Made by a program: the position numbers and the translations under genes
Source of the DNA: Apostichopus japonicus
Taxonomy: Eukaryota; Echinodermata; Holothuroidea; Aspidochirotida; Stichopodidae
DNA: 64,000 bases
Direction: 5' to 3'
Assembly: GCF_037975245.1 (NCBI RefSeq)
Contig: NC_092565.1
Coordinates: 4,403,499-4,467,498, forward strand
Part shown: piece by piece, positions 47,127 to 57,590 of the stretch
Position numbering within the stretch: the stretch's first letter is position 1
Layout: every line of letters starts with the position of its first letter
The notes under the pieces: model-generated
The model's database searches: none
What the model was told of the DNA's origin: nothing
Seen by the model: the letters and a program-made list of their open reading frames with translations, nothing else

Positions 47127-48240
47127 TTAAAAAATAGATTTTAGTGACAGTTACATAGTTTAGAGTGAAAGTGAAGTTATTAAGATTGCAAGTTTTGTTT
47201 CTGAGATTGCCAAATTTATTTTGAGAGTGGAAAAACATTTAGTTTGATCGCAAAGAGTGATGGAAGGGTTTATTAAGGTAGAAAAGTTGAGTTGTTATTT
47301 AGAGTGGGAAAAAAGTAGTTGTGAATGTGAGACAATGTGGTTATCTTGAGTGAAAATCTGGTTTTGTCAGTGAAATTTTAAAGATACTTTTTTTTTTTTA
47401 AGATACTTTATATTTAATCCAAGTGTTATCAGGATTGAAATGGACAAAATGTTGTCTTTCTTTACAACATGGAATTAATTATTCTATTTTGACTCTGCTC
47501 AGCTTAATATAAAAAGCTTTTTGAGCCTTTATAATTCTTTCTTACATTTGGGACAATTTCATCTTCACAGAATTTTATATTAAAGACAATGAAAACATGA
47601 CCGGGGAAAATTGATGTTTAATATTATACCAATTTAAATAACAAGATGATGTGCTACCTATTAGTAAAATTTGGCATACCGATTATAAAAATGGATTTCA
47701 ATCTGTTTAGGTATTTTACAAGCTTGCCTGAATAGTATTCAAAACTAATGCCAGTATAATCACACAATACTGAGCTGACAGGAATTCAATTGTCAAATTG
47801 TGTTACCATTTGATATTTCATTTTCTGTTCCATTTCTCAGAAATTCAATCAAAGATTACATATGCTGTGATATAATCACATAGAATTTAATATGCATAAA
47901 TGAACTCTCATATTCATTTCTATATAATCAAAATGGCAATAATTAAATAATGTAATACGAGTCATTCAATAAAAGAGCATGGGTGAAATGGAGGGGGAAG
48001 GGCGGTTTGGTATGGATTGGATGGGATAGGTCATATTCGCATATTACCATGAAAATCATCAGGCAAAGGCACAAAAAAATCAGCAATTGTATGCAAAATT
48101 TGAGAATATTAGATTTAAAAATTGCAAAAACAAACAGCAATCCCACCAATCCCCCTTAAAGAAATTATCTACTAATTATTAATAATGCAGTCCTTGCTGC
48201 CCTCTAACACTAGTATTAACTTCCAAGTTCTATAAAGCAC
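47127..48240. other. Unique AT-rich DNA, no gene seen
   Basis: 46.9-47.35 kb has loosely recurring GAGTGAAAAT/GCAAAAATGCATTTTT phrases, possibly a degenerate repeat. No gene. Confidence 0.35.
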
Positions 48241-49829
48241 TTAACCCTGCCCCCTCACCTCTCCACCCCCCCCCTCCCCAAACAAATAATATACATGTCC
48301 CACTGATATCAAAGAGTTCCCCTTGATACTCCTACAGGAGTTTGTCCTAAGATAGACCATAATGCACTTCAACACCCTTGTCTGGTCCCTAGCAACCGTT
48401 TCTGCTGTCCTCGTTCTCACCTCCTTCGTTACCCCGATAATATCTATGGAATTTTTTTATAAAATTATTTTTATGAAGGCAGATCTGCATTTCTTTCTTA
48501 TTCCTTGTTTGATTTTGCTGTGATTATACGGGACCGTAACGGTGGGAAACATTTGCCTGTGTTATACTCATATATATGTCATTGGATCATACACTATTTC
48601 CTGCATACTCTTAGTTACATACAACATTCAGGTACCTTTTAGGTTTTTCAGTTGTTGTTTTTCTTCTCACAACTGAAGGTGGGTGTGGAGGGGGGGGGGG
48701 GGGTAATGAAGAGAGAGCATTACATTTTCTGTTCAGATACATTTTCACACAAATAGCCCGGCCATTGGAAGGATCATACAAATATGCATTATTTGATTGT
48801 AATGTATACTCGACTGGATGATTACCAGATAATTTGTCGTTGATTGGCATCTATAAAAGAATTAAAACGAAAGTGAAAGGACTAATAGCTGGCACATCTG
48901 TCTATCCACGTACACCTCCAGAATGGGGGAGGTGTTATTCGATGGACAGATGGTATCGGCTTAGACGGTTGATACAAAACACCTAGGGGAGAACAAGCCA
49001 AGGCCGTCGGCGACCCTCGACACCAAAGTTTATCCGAAATTAAACAGCTGCTGCTACTCTGTGGGTTGAAGCCGCATACTGACGATTTGAATCTAACCCA
49101 GACATTCAAAATTTGCAAATGCATAATTAGATATATATATTTCTCAATGTATATAACTGAAACCCATCTAATAATGACTGGTTTCAACCCCTTCTTAATA
49201 TTCTTCTCATTTAATCCTGTATATTTGTTCCAAATTTGCAGCATCACTGCAGGACCATGTCAAACTATTAATGAAAAATTAAGGTACCAGAAAAAGGTTA
49301 ATCAATTAATTTGGTTCGCCAAACTCGTTTCAAGAAACGGAACAAATTACAACAGACTTTTGAGTTAAACTTGTTCTGTATTATAATTTTTATTCTCTCC
49401 CTTTCTTAGACGCAAATCACAGATAATGTCATCCGACAAAGGTTTTCATCTCCAGTATTAAGGAGAAAATTGTTGAAACTGGATTATGAAATATATTTTT
49501 CTTTGGTGAAAGCATTCAGGTTCAGCCCAATGTGAAAAGATTACCGAAAAGCTCACAAAGTAGAAAACATAGCATCATTTCATAAACTGAATACATTTAT
49601 ATAAAGTATTTTTAAAGTTTTGTGTGTGAAAAACTTAACGGGAAGAATTTTTTTTTTTAATGCTTCATCAGTATTGCTGCAATCATATGTTTACTAAGAA
49701 GATTGACACTAAATGCCAACTACATCTTGACTCAATGAAGAAATTGAAAGCTACTGTATATATGTGTTGGTTTCAATTCATTTTTATTCTATTTTTGAAT
49801 AATGAAATCCAATAAACTTATACTACAGC
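48241..49829. other. Unique DNA, poly(C)/(G) tracts, GC-richer block
   Basis: C-rich tract at 48247-48283 and G run at 48690-48703. Between 48890 and 49075 the sequence is clearly less AT-rich (CGTCGGCGACCCTCGACACC) and sits inside a 121-codon minus frame (48882-49247) without any domain I know. It may be a conserved noncoding block or an exon fragment; I cannot distinguish them. Confidence 0.25.
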
Positions 49830-50120
49830 CAGGCGCGTAGCCAAGGGGGGGGGCGAAGGGGGCAGCCGCCCCCCCTTGAGCATACTTTTTACAAATTTTT
49901 TTAAGGTTTTTATGATATCGCTAGTATTTTCAAAAGAGAAAATGCTAAGATGCAACTAACAAGGCATGGGAAGTGCCATTTCCGGTGATCTGGGAGGCAT
50001 TTACAGCCAAAATTTTCTTGTACGCTTCGCGCCAACCATGGTGGCGCTATGCTTAGATAGTTTGCAATGCCGAATCTACAGTTTCGCCCCTCCCTTGGCA
50101 AATTCCTGGCTACGCGCCTG
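49830..50120. mobile_element. Foldback MITE, hAT-like, 291 bp
   Basis: Perfect 14-bp terminal inverted repeats: CAGGCGCGTAGCCA at 49830-49843 and TGGCTACGCGCCTG at 50107-50120. The 9-bp CTACAGCCA at 49823-49831 recurs at 50123-50131, touching or nearly touching both ends, consistent with an ~8-bp target duplication as in hAT-type elements. Inside are a G run, GCAGCCGCCCCCCC and a 63-codon minus frame with no transposase motif. It is therefore a nonautonomous element that would need a transposase from elsewhere. The superfamily is inferred from the target duplication only. Confidence 0.85.
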
Positions 50121-51710
50121 ATCTACAGCCAGATCTTTATAAAACCGTCTCCAAAACCAAGCTTGCTCTTAATTTCACATAACGTTAGGAGATCCCAAAA
50201 ATATTTCAACATTTCTGATTTTACTTCTTTTGTGTATTGATAGGGTTAGTACAAAATGTTTTACCTTTCGTAGAATCAGATGCCTTTTGTTTTTCTTTTC
50301 TGTTTTACTCGAAAAGGAAGAGCTTATTTGATAACGTAAATCGGGAGGTGATGTCTTAGCCTGTTCAAATGCAATCCTATTGTCAGCTATTTGTTCATAA
50401 GTCTATTAAATTTGTTACCAACCAATTGCTTTGTGTTATCATAAATCTCAACCATAACATACGGTCAGCTTAATTGTTATATCGTGCTGAGACAGTGTAT
50501 GGTTGTGGATTAACCAATCAAAACCGATTAGAAATTCTTCGAATTTTTTAATGTAGATTATGGTACGGATATGTATATAACGCTTTATAAATTTATGAAA
50601 TTTCCATAAAGCCATAAATCTGTTTTTTTTTGGGGCTTTGTAGCAAAACACCAGTAGAGTTTAAAATCATTTGTGAAAGTTTGTTACAATATTTCATGCT
50701 TTCAATCTGTAATTATTTGTCTTGGCACTTTGATGATTTTATAAACTATTTTTTTATTTTAGTGAAGTGGAACGGGTTTACGAGTCGGCCTTAATTGTGT
50801 TTATATCTGGTGTGTAATGAGTGTCAGCCATTCTGTCGGCCACTGACGTCAAGCCAACACATTCATCACTGCTATGTTGACTTGGACAGGCTCCATAAAT
50901 AAATTTTAACTCGCTAAAATCGTCAGAGTCCACCTCTATATATTCTTTAACAATGCCGGGGAACTGACTTTAGATCTGGATTCCTTCTAAAATGCATTCT
51001 TTATCTTTTGTGAATAAAGTGTGACAGATGTCACGATTTCATCTGTATATTTTAGCACAAAATCCCTCCATTTATCAAGTGAGAGGAAAACAGGGGGGGG
51101 GGAGTGGGGAGGGGGTGACATCTAGTGGATCAGGAGCATGTCACTAAATTATAGCAGTTTAGCACAGTTTTTTCTGTTGGAACTGTCAATAATATTTAGA
51201 TATATACAGAGCTGGTTTGTTTTAAGAGTTATATGCTCCAAGTTTGTTGACATTAGTTTAGTTTAGGCACAGAAATAAAGAGCGCTCACTTGAATTCCAA
51301 TGCCAAGTGCTATAGTCTGCTGGTATACCTGATGCATCTTATATTAAGCTGCAACAGTATATTGCTTCACAAAACTAATGTGCTAACATTGCATACGAAA
51401 ATCATACCCCAGAACACTTTAAAGGTTGGCGAATGAATAAACGAAGAACTGATTTACATTATGACGAACCGTTTTGAAGTTAATAGCATGCATGATTATG
51501 TTGACTCATTCTCTAAAAGCAAAATGCTTCTCATGCAAGTTTAAATATTGAGGGTTTATTCTGATAATGTGTAAACATGATATGGTTTGATATAAAAAAA
51601 TATGTTACATTTAATACCCAATGCAAATTGTAGCTTCATACTTCGCTGCTTCTTGGTGTGGACTGGGCTTAACAGTTTACTGACCTGGAACCAGCTAGTG
51701 CACAATTGGG
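50121..51710. other. Unique DNA; CRE-bearing block at 50.8 kb
   Basis: No gene. 50765-50900 is less AT-rich, with TGACGTCA at 50844-50851. A G-rich tract lies at 51091-51117. Confidence 0.35.
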
Positions 51711-51715
51711 TTGGA

Positions 51716-51769
51716 GGTATATATATATATATATATATATAGATATATATACATATATATATATATATA
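51716..51769. repeat. TA dinucleotide microsatellite
   Basis: About 54 bp of TA repeats with GATA and CATA interruptions. Confidence 0.95.
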
Positions 51770-52150
51770 CACTGAAGGCACCAAGTCCTTGGAAGGGATT
51801 GGTGATAGTTTCTTCAGAGGTTTGATTAAAATTTCAACGTCCAAATGCAGCCGATTATATCATAGTAAAGCTGGTAAAAAAGTTTACACCCCATGCAGTC
51901 CGTCACTTGTGTACTAAGATACAGAAAGCTATAATTTGCTTACATGCTCTTCTCAAAGATATAATTTGCTATTTTGAAATAAATTTAACAAATGTTTGTT
52001 TATTAAATCAACAAGATCTTACCTTATATTGTGTAATAGCTTAGGTTCTGTCATACCATCTTATTTGGCTCTTAACCAACTGACCTTATCTAGCCCATTA
52101 GTCAAAGTGGTAACGATAAAGTTCATTTCTTTCTGAGCTGGGTGTGTGCC
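51770..52150. other. Unique DNA, no gene seen
   Basis: No supported feature. Confidence 0.4.
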
Positions 52151-52154
52151 ATGG

Positions 52155-52476
52155 AGTGAGAAACCACATGCAATAACCTGCATACATATAAACAAGTAAC
52201 AAACCATATTTATTTTGCAGTATGCAGCTTCTATATGTGGTTTCTCACTGGTTTATGTGCAGAAAGCAGGCTACTGTATGTGGTTCCTCACTAGTTTATT
52301 TTGCAGTATGCAGGCTACCCTATGTGGTTCCTCACTAGTTTATATGCAGTATGCAGGCTCAGTGATAAACCACTTACAGTAGCCTGCATATATACTTATA
52401 AACCAGTGAGAAACCACATACAGTAGCTGCATACTTATAAACCAGTGAGAAATCAAATTTAGTAGCTAGCATGTTA
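52155..52476. repeat. Nested inverted and tandem repeat cluster
   Basis: A ~40-45-bp unit, GCAGTATGCAGGCTACTGTA then TGTGGTTTCTCACTAGTTTA, occurs three times forward (near 52217, 52259, 52303) and three times as its reverse complement (near 52364, 52399, 52438), meeting at a junction near 52360. A further inverted copy begins at 52155. The outcome is a large imperfect palindrome able to form several alternative stem-loops. No coding frame. Confidence 0.9.
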
Positions 52477-52626
52477 ATTTTAGATTTTAGATTAGATTTT
52501 CCTGGAAAGTGGGTACACAGGGTCTAAAGAAAAAATTAAATTGCTATTATTTCACACAAGTAGGGTTAATGTTTACTTTCCATTTGCAACATGAAATGCC
52601 CAGTATATGATAATTTGAACTGAACT

Positions 52627-52720
52627 GATACTACTAGGATTGAATTGTCAGGCCTCTTTATATTCTTACAGAATTACCTACACATGCTTTCTGCAGTAGA
52701 TATAAGCAGTTTGCTAACAT
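52627..52720 (+). repeat. Dispersed repeat copy, left of 102-bp satellite
   Basis: CTACTAGGATTGAATTGTCA, GGCCTCTTTATATTCTTACA, CTGCAGTAGATATAAGCAGT and TTGCTAACA, in the order seen at 28951-29070. It ends about 20 bp before the satellite array begins. Confidence 0.65.
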
Positions 52721-52740
52721 TTTTTCTTGCTTTGATTTTC

Positions 52741-54953
52741 AGCAGTCTATTTCACTCCTCATTACCTCCTATTTACTGATTTGTATTTCCCTAATTACCT
52801 GTAATTACTACTATCTGACAATTCTTGTTGTGTTTCTCTCTCTGCTTTCTATTTCACTCCTCATTACCTCCTATTTACTTATTTGTATTTTCCTAATTAC
52901 CTGTAATTACTACTATCTGACAATTCTTGTTGTGTTCCTGTCTGCTTTCACTCCTCATTACCTCCTATTTACTTGTTTGTATTTCCCTAATTACCTGTAA
53001 TTACTACTATCTGACAATTCTTGTTGTGTTTCTCTCTCTGCTTTCTATTTCACTCCTCATTACCTCCTATTTACTTATTTGTATTTTCCTAATTACCTGT
53101 AATTACTACTATCTGACAATTCTTGTTGTGTTCCTGTCTGCTTTCACTCCTCATTACCTCCTATTTACTTGTTTGTATTTCCCTAATTACCTGTAATTAC
53201 TACTATCTGACAATTCTTGTTGTGTTTCTCTCTCTGCTTTCTATTTCACTCCTCATTACCTCCTATTTACTTATTTGTATTTTCCTAATTACCTGTAATT
53301 ACTACTATCTGACAAAGCTTGTTGTGTTTCTCTCTCTGCTTTCTATTTCACTCCTCATTACCTCCTATTTACTTATTTGTATTTTCCTAATTACCTGTAA
53401 TTACTACTATCTGACAAAGCTTGTTGTGTTTCTCTCTCTGCTTTCTATTTCACTCCTCATTACCTCCTATTTACTGATTTGTATTTTCCTAATTACCTGT
53501 AATTACTACTATCTGACAATTCTTGTTGTGTTTCTCTCTCTGCTTTCTATTTCACTCCTCATTACCTCCTATTTACTTATTTGTATTTTCCTAATTACCT
53601 GTAATTACTACTATCTGACAAAGCTTGTTGTGTTTCTCTCTCTGCTTTCTATTTCACTCCTCATTACCTCCTATTTACTTGTTTGTATTTCCCTAATTAC
53701 CTGTAATTACTACTATCTGACAATTCTTGTTGTGTTTCTCTCTCTGCTTTCTATTTCACTCCTCATTACCTCCTATTTACTTATTTGTATTTTCCTAATT
53801 ACCTATAATATCTACTATCTGACAATTCTTGTTGTGTTTCTCTCCCTGCTTTCTATTTCACTCCTCATTACCTCCTATTTACTTGTTTGTATTTCCCTAA
53901 TTACCTGTAATTACTACTATCTGACAATTCTTGTTGTGTTTCTCTCTCTGCTTTCTATTTCACTCCTCATTACCTCCTATTTACTTATTTGTATTTTCCT
54001 AATTACCTGTAATTACTACTATCTGACAAAGCTTGTTGTGTTTCTCTCTCTGCTTTCTATTTCACTCCTCATTACCTCCTATTTACTTATTTGTATTTCC
54101 CTAATTACCTATAATATCTACTATCTGACAATTCTTGTTGTGTTTCTCTCCCTGCTTTCTATTTCACTCCTCATTACCTCCTATTTACTTATTTGTATTT
54201 CCCTAATTACCTGTAATTACTACTATCTGACAAAGCTTGCTGTGTTTCTCTCTCTGCTTTCTATTTCACTCCTCATTACCTCCTATTTACTTATTTGTAT
54301 TTCCATAATTACCTATAATATCTACTATCTGACAAAGCTTGTTGTGTTTCTCTCCCTGCTTTCTATTTCACTCCTCAATACCTCCTATTTACTTATTTGT
54401 ATTTCCCTAATTACCTGTAATTACTACTATCTGACATAGCTTGTTGTGTTTCTCTCTCTGCTTTCTATTTCACTCCTCATTACCTCCTATTTACTTATTT
54501 GTATTTCCCTAATTACCTGTAATTACTACTATCTGACAAAGCTTGTTGTGTTTCTCTCTCTGCTTTCTATTTCACTCCTCATTACCTCCTATTTACTTAT
54601 TTGTATTTCCATAATTACCTATAATATCTACTATCTGACAAAGCTTGTTGTGTTTCTCTCCCTGCTTTCTATTTCACTCCTCAATACCTCCTATTTACTT
54701 ATTTGTATTTCCCTAATTACCTGTAATTACTACTATCTGACATAGCTTGTTGTGTTTCTCTCTCTGCTTTCTATTTCACTCCTCATTACCTCCTATTTAC
54801 TTATTTGTATTTCCCTAATTACCTGTAATTACTACTATCTGACAAAGCTTGTTGTGTTTCTCTCTCTGCTTCTCTCTCATTACCTCCTATTTACTTATTT
54901 GTATTTCCCTAATTACCTATAGTTACTACTATCTCTTGACAAAGCTTGTTGTA
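52741..54953 (+). repeat. 102-bp satellite array, ~22 units
   Basis: Units of 102 bp contain TTTCACTCCTCATTACCTCC, TATTTACTTATTTGTATTTT, CCTAATTACCTGTAATTACT and ATCTGACAAAGCTTGTTGTG. Variants (CAATTCTTG or CAAAGCTTG; GTAATTACT or ATAATATCT) form a three-unit pattern, repeated at 54302-54440 and 54608-54746. Since 102 is divisible by three and units lack in-frame stops, a 438-codon frame (53123-54439) encodes a hydrophobic 34-residue repeat; a CATAGC variant makes a stop. I regard the frame as a by-product. Some edge units are shortened. Confidence 0.97.
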
Positions 54954-55195
54954 TTTCTGTGTCAGCTTTTATTTCTGGCACTTTTATATTGCTTTTGTTA
55001 GTATCAATTTTACAGTATCTCTAGTTTGCTTTTATTGTTTATAGTTTTTATTGTCTTATTATTTAAATTTTCATTTGTTATTTTCGTTTATTAAAGTTAT
55101 GAAGTTTATTTCATTTGTAAAGTACTTAGAGCTTACCTTTAGAAACAAGTGCCATATAAATGTAATTTCATAATCATAATAATTATTTTAGCATT
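54954..55195 (+). mobile_element. LINE/SINE 3'-tail-like remnant
   Basis: GTAAAGTACTTAGAGCTTAC and AAGTGCCATATAAATGTAAT followed by AATCATAATAATTATTTT resemble the widespread 3' end AAAGCGCTTTGAG...GCGCTATATAAAT with an AT-rich trinucleotide tail. Related ends lie at 63030-63119 and 63674-63737. No ORF remains. Confidence 0.5.
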
Positions 55196-55428
55196 TCCCT
55201 GTTACTGTATTCCTTAGTTTGGGCGATTCCTCCTTATCTTATTTGTACTTTATATTTTGTTTTCTTTTGTTTTTGTTCTGTAATTCTTTGTTCTATTTCT
55301 CCTATTCTATTCTCCTGTTCTATTCTCTATCCTGTAGATCTGCTCTAGATATTCATTGCTCATTTGTCCAATCTAAAGTGTCTGTCCGTCTGTCTCTCTT
55401 CATGTACTTCTTAGTTTCTTTTCAGTTT

Positions 55429-55500
55429 AAGCCACTGACGAAAAATCCTGCTAGGATTGAAACATCAGGTGCTCTCAATTTTTACACGATTCAGAAATTA
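55429..55500 (+). repeat. Dispersed repeat copy with hammerhead-like core
   Basis: CTGACGA (55435-55441) fits the CUGANGA box of hammerhead ribozymes; a stem AATCC-TGCTA-GGATT follows, then GAAAC (55459-55463) fits the second conserved box. Two extra A precede the stem and no NUH cleavage triplet closes a stem III, so self-cleavage is doubtful. Downstream blocks AACATCAGGTGCTCTCAATT and TTTTACACGATTCAG match the families at 28951 and 52627. Confidence 0.5.
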
Positions 55501-55838
55501 TGAAACCGTACGAAACGATAATACACAGTTGTTCCTAATAATTAAATGATTGTGAAGCAATTAAATATTTTCACGATTAGTCTATTCATAAAAAGGTGTT
55601 TACTCGTCTCTACCATTTCCTGCAGAGCAAAAACAAAAATCTCATTTAATGTTGTTGCCTTTTCATTGCACCAATCACTTCCCTTCAATCAAATTTCCTG
55701 TTTATTTTAATAGCCATAGGTAGGAATTTTTTTTGTGTGTGTGTGTCAATTTCCCCGCCTTTGTTTCAAGCTTAAAAATGTGTCCTTAGCCATGTATGTG
55801 TAACATTACACAGTTTTACGTATATAATATCAACCGTA

Positions 55839-55839
<1 letters not shown>
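55501..55839. other. Unique DNA, no gene seen
   Basis: A GT microsatellite lies at 55734-55746. No gene. Confidence 0.4.

Positions 55840-55877
<38 letters not shown>
55840..55877 (+). repeat. Pure poly(A), 38 bp
   Basis: An uninterrupted A run, which suggests youth. It might be the tail of a retroposed RNA on the plus strand, but the upstream sequence is not recognised as any element and no AATAAA lies at the usual distance. Confidence 0.95.
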
Positions 55878-55881
<4 letters not shown>

Positions 55882-56075
55882 AACAATTTTGCGACTGCTT
55901 CCTTGATCAGAGTGGGCGTGATGGAATAAAAACGAATGCCGTAAACTTCATAAAGAAATATTCTCCAGTTTGTTGAACTCTCTGATGTTAGTACGGTACT
56001 ATATACTGTATGAGGCCTATGTATAATTTTAACAGGATGCGTCTGCTGTGCGTAAACAGGATTTTTCTTCCTTTC

Positions 56076-56096
56076 TTTTTTTTTGGGGGGGGGGGG
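56076..56096. repeat. Poly(T)-poly(G) junction
   Basis: Nine T followed by twelve G, then AG, as at 6732 and 41887. Confidence 0.95.
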
Positions 56097-57000
56097 AGAA
56101 AGAGAAATGTCAGAGGTAATAACTGGATCACAAGTGTTCTAAGTTGGATAATTTCTAAGGCCATAAGAGTTGGTAAAATGAAACCCAAACATATGGCTAC
56201 AACACTTGAAGTGCTTTGGGCAATATGCAAGGTTGTGCGACTTTCATCTGTCGGTTTGTAATATCTGTTTGATTTTACAACAACATTTTAGAAATTCTAT
56301 GGAATGCACAATTTTCTCTTTGGTATTAGAGAATTAACTTGAAATATCAGAAAGACTCTCCAGTCAGGAAAACTGGATGTTCCTTCTTGAGTTTTTGGCC
56401 CAAAACCGGTCATTAGGCAGTAAAGTAGGAAGTGTATTTACATTTCAGTGCCATGTATTTACAAGATCTCGTTCGTAGATTTCCATTGATGTATAATTAA
56501 TGATACCCTACAATTTTCAAAATATTATTATGAATAGGCAGCCCCAAAAATGATTTGCTTAAAGATATTTAATGAAGTGTTAGTGTCTAGCAGGTCACTT
56601 GGTCTTCTTATTTTCCTCTTTTCCCTTTTGCCCTGTAATTTTGAGGGCCCTAGTTTGGGCCTATGCCCCATCCTGCCCTTGTAATTATAATTTGCATGGG
56701 GCTGTCCATGTGATTCATTCCTGGTTCAATGTCGTACGTTCCTATGCAGTTAGTTCCCCCCTCCCCCCCCCCCCCCAGTATATGAATTTTGTTGTTTTCT
56801 TCGCCACGTGCTTTACAGCCATGCTCAAGACTTTTCTTGAGGATAATGTGAATTATACCAAAAATACTTTACTATTACATATTAATTGTCAACATTTTGT
56901 TATCAATATTATATTATTTGGAATGACAAATTATGCATCTAAAGCCTCATTTTAGCCAAAATTTGCACATAATATACTGTAACGGCGCACTATAATTTAC
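56097..57000. other. Unique DNA, poly(C) run
   Basis: C run at about 56759-56776. The 118-codon plus frame at 56599-56955 crosses this run and has no recognisable domain. Confidence 0.4.
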
Positions 57001-57590
57001 TCCATAGAATCATCTGTTTAAAATGCCTACCGTCTGATAATTCAGCCTACATGGGCTTCACCTTTCCATCATCTCTGAAATATTCTTCTCAGCCCACAGT
57101 GGGTAAAGCTTAATTACATCACCATAGATCTGCTGCCTGCAAAGGTCAAGAGTTCACAGCACCCTTGGAGTGTCTGCCTTCGTATCCCTCCACGGATTAG
57201 AAAGTGTCCGAAAGACAGTCACGCTTCTTGCTTTCTTCATCGGATGGCTGTGGACTGGAACAACTAGGCTGGCTCGCAGCAGCTCGGATTGGTGAGGTTT
57301 TTTATAACGCTTGTTTGTCGCATCAGAATTAAGGGAGAGGAGATGTATGGATGGATTGTAAAATGACTCATGTGTCGATGAAAATATAATTATAACCATA
57401 GGTGGGTGGGCATTGTTGATTTGATAACCTAGGCATCGATCCTCGGGCCTGATCGAGTATTCGATTTAATAATTGTTTCGTTCTATTGTTTCAATTCGTG
57501 ACTAATTATAGAACAAAGTGAAAATCTTAGAGATATTAATGAGCAGTTATTAGCATGATTGGGTTATTGGATCTCTTTAGTTATCTGACC
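57001..57590. promoter_or_regulatory. Candidate conserved noncoding block
   Basis: The first 300 bp is less AT-rich and less simple than the surroundings. 57440-57570 is AT-rich but complex, with TAATTA, TTAATGAGCAGTTATTA and ATTGTTTC, which resemble homeodomain and Sox-type sites. The 81-codon minus frame at 57154-57399 has no familiar domain. This could be an enhancer; the evidence is composition and short motifs only. Confidence 0.2.

Noticed and set aside
48882-49247. 121-codon minus-strand frame as a gene
   Set aside because: No domain, and the end portions are AT-rich; the GC-richer middle is better described as a possible noncoding block.
56599-56955. 118-codon frame as a gene
   Set aside because: It crosses a poly(C) tract giving Pro codons and has no recognisable domain.
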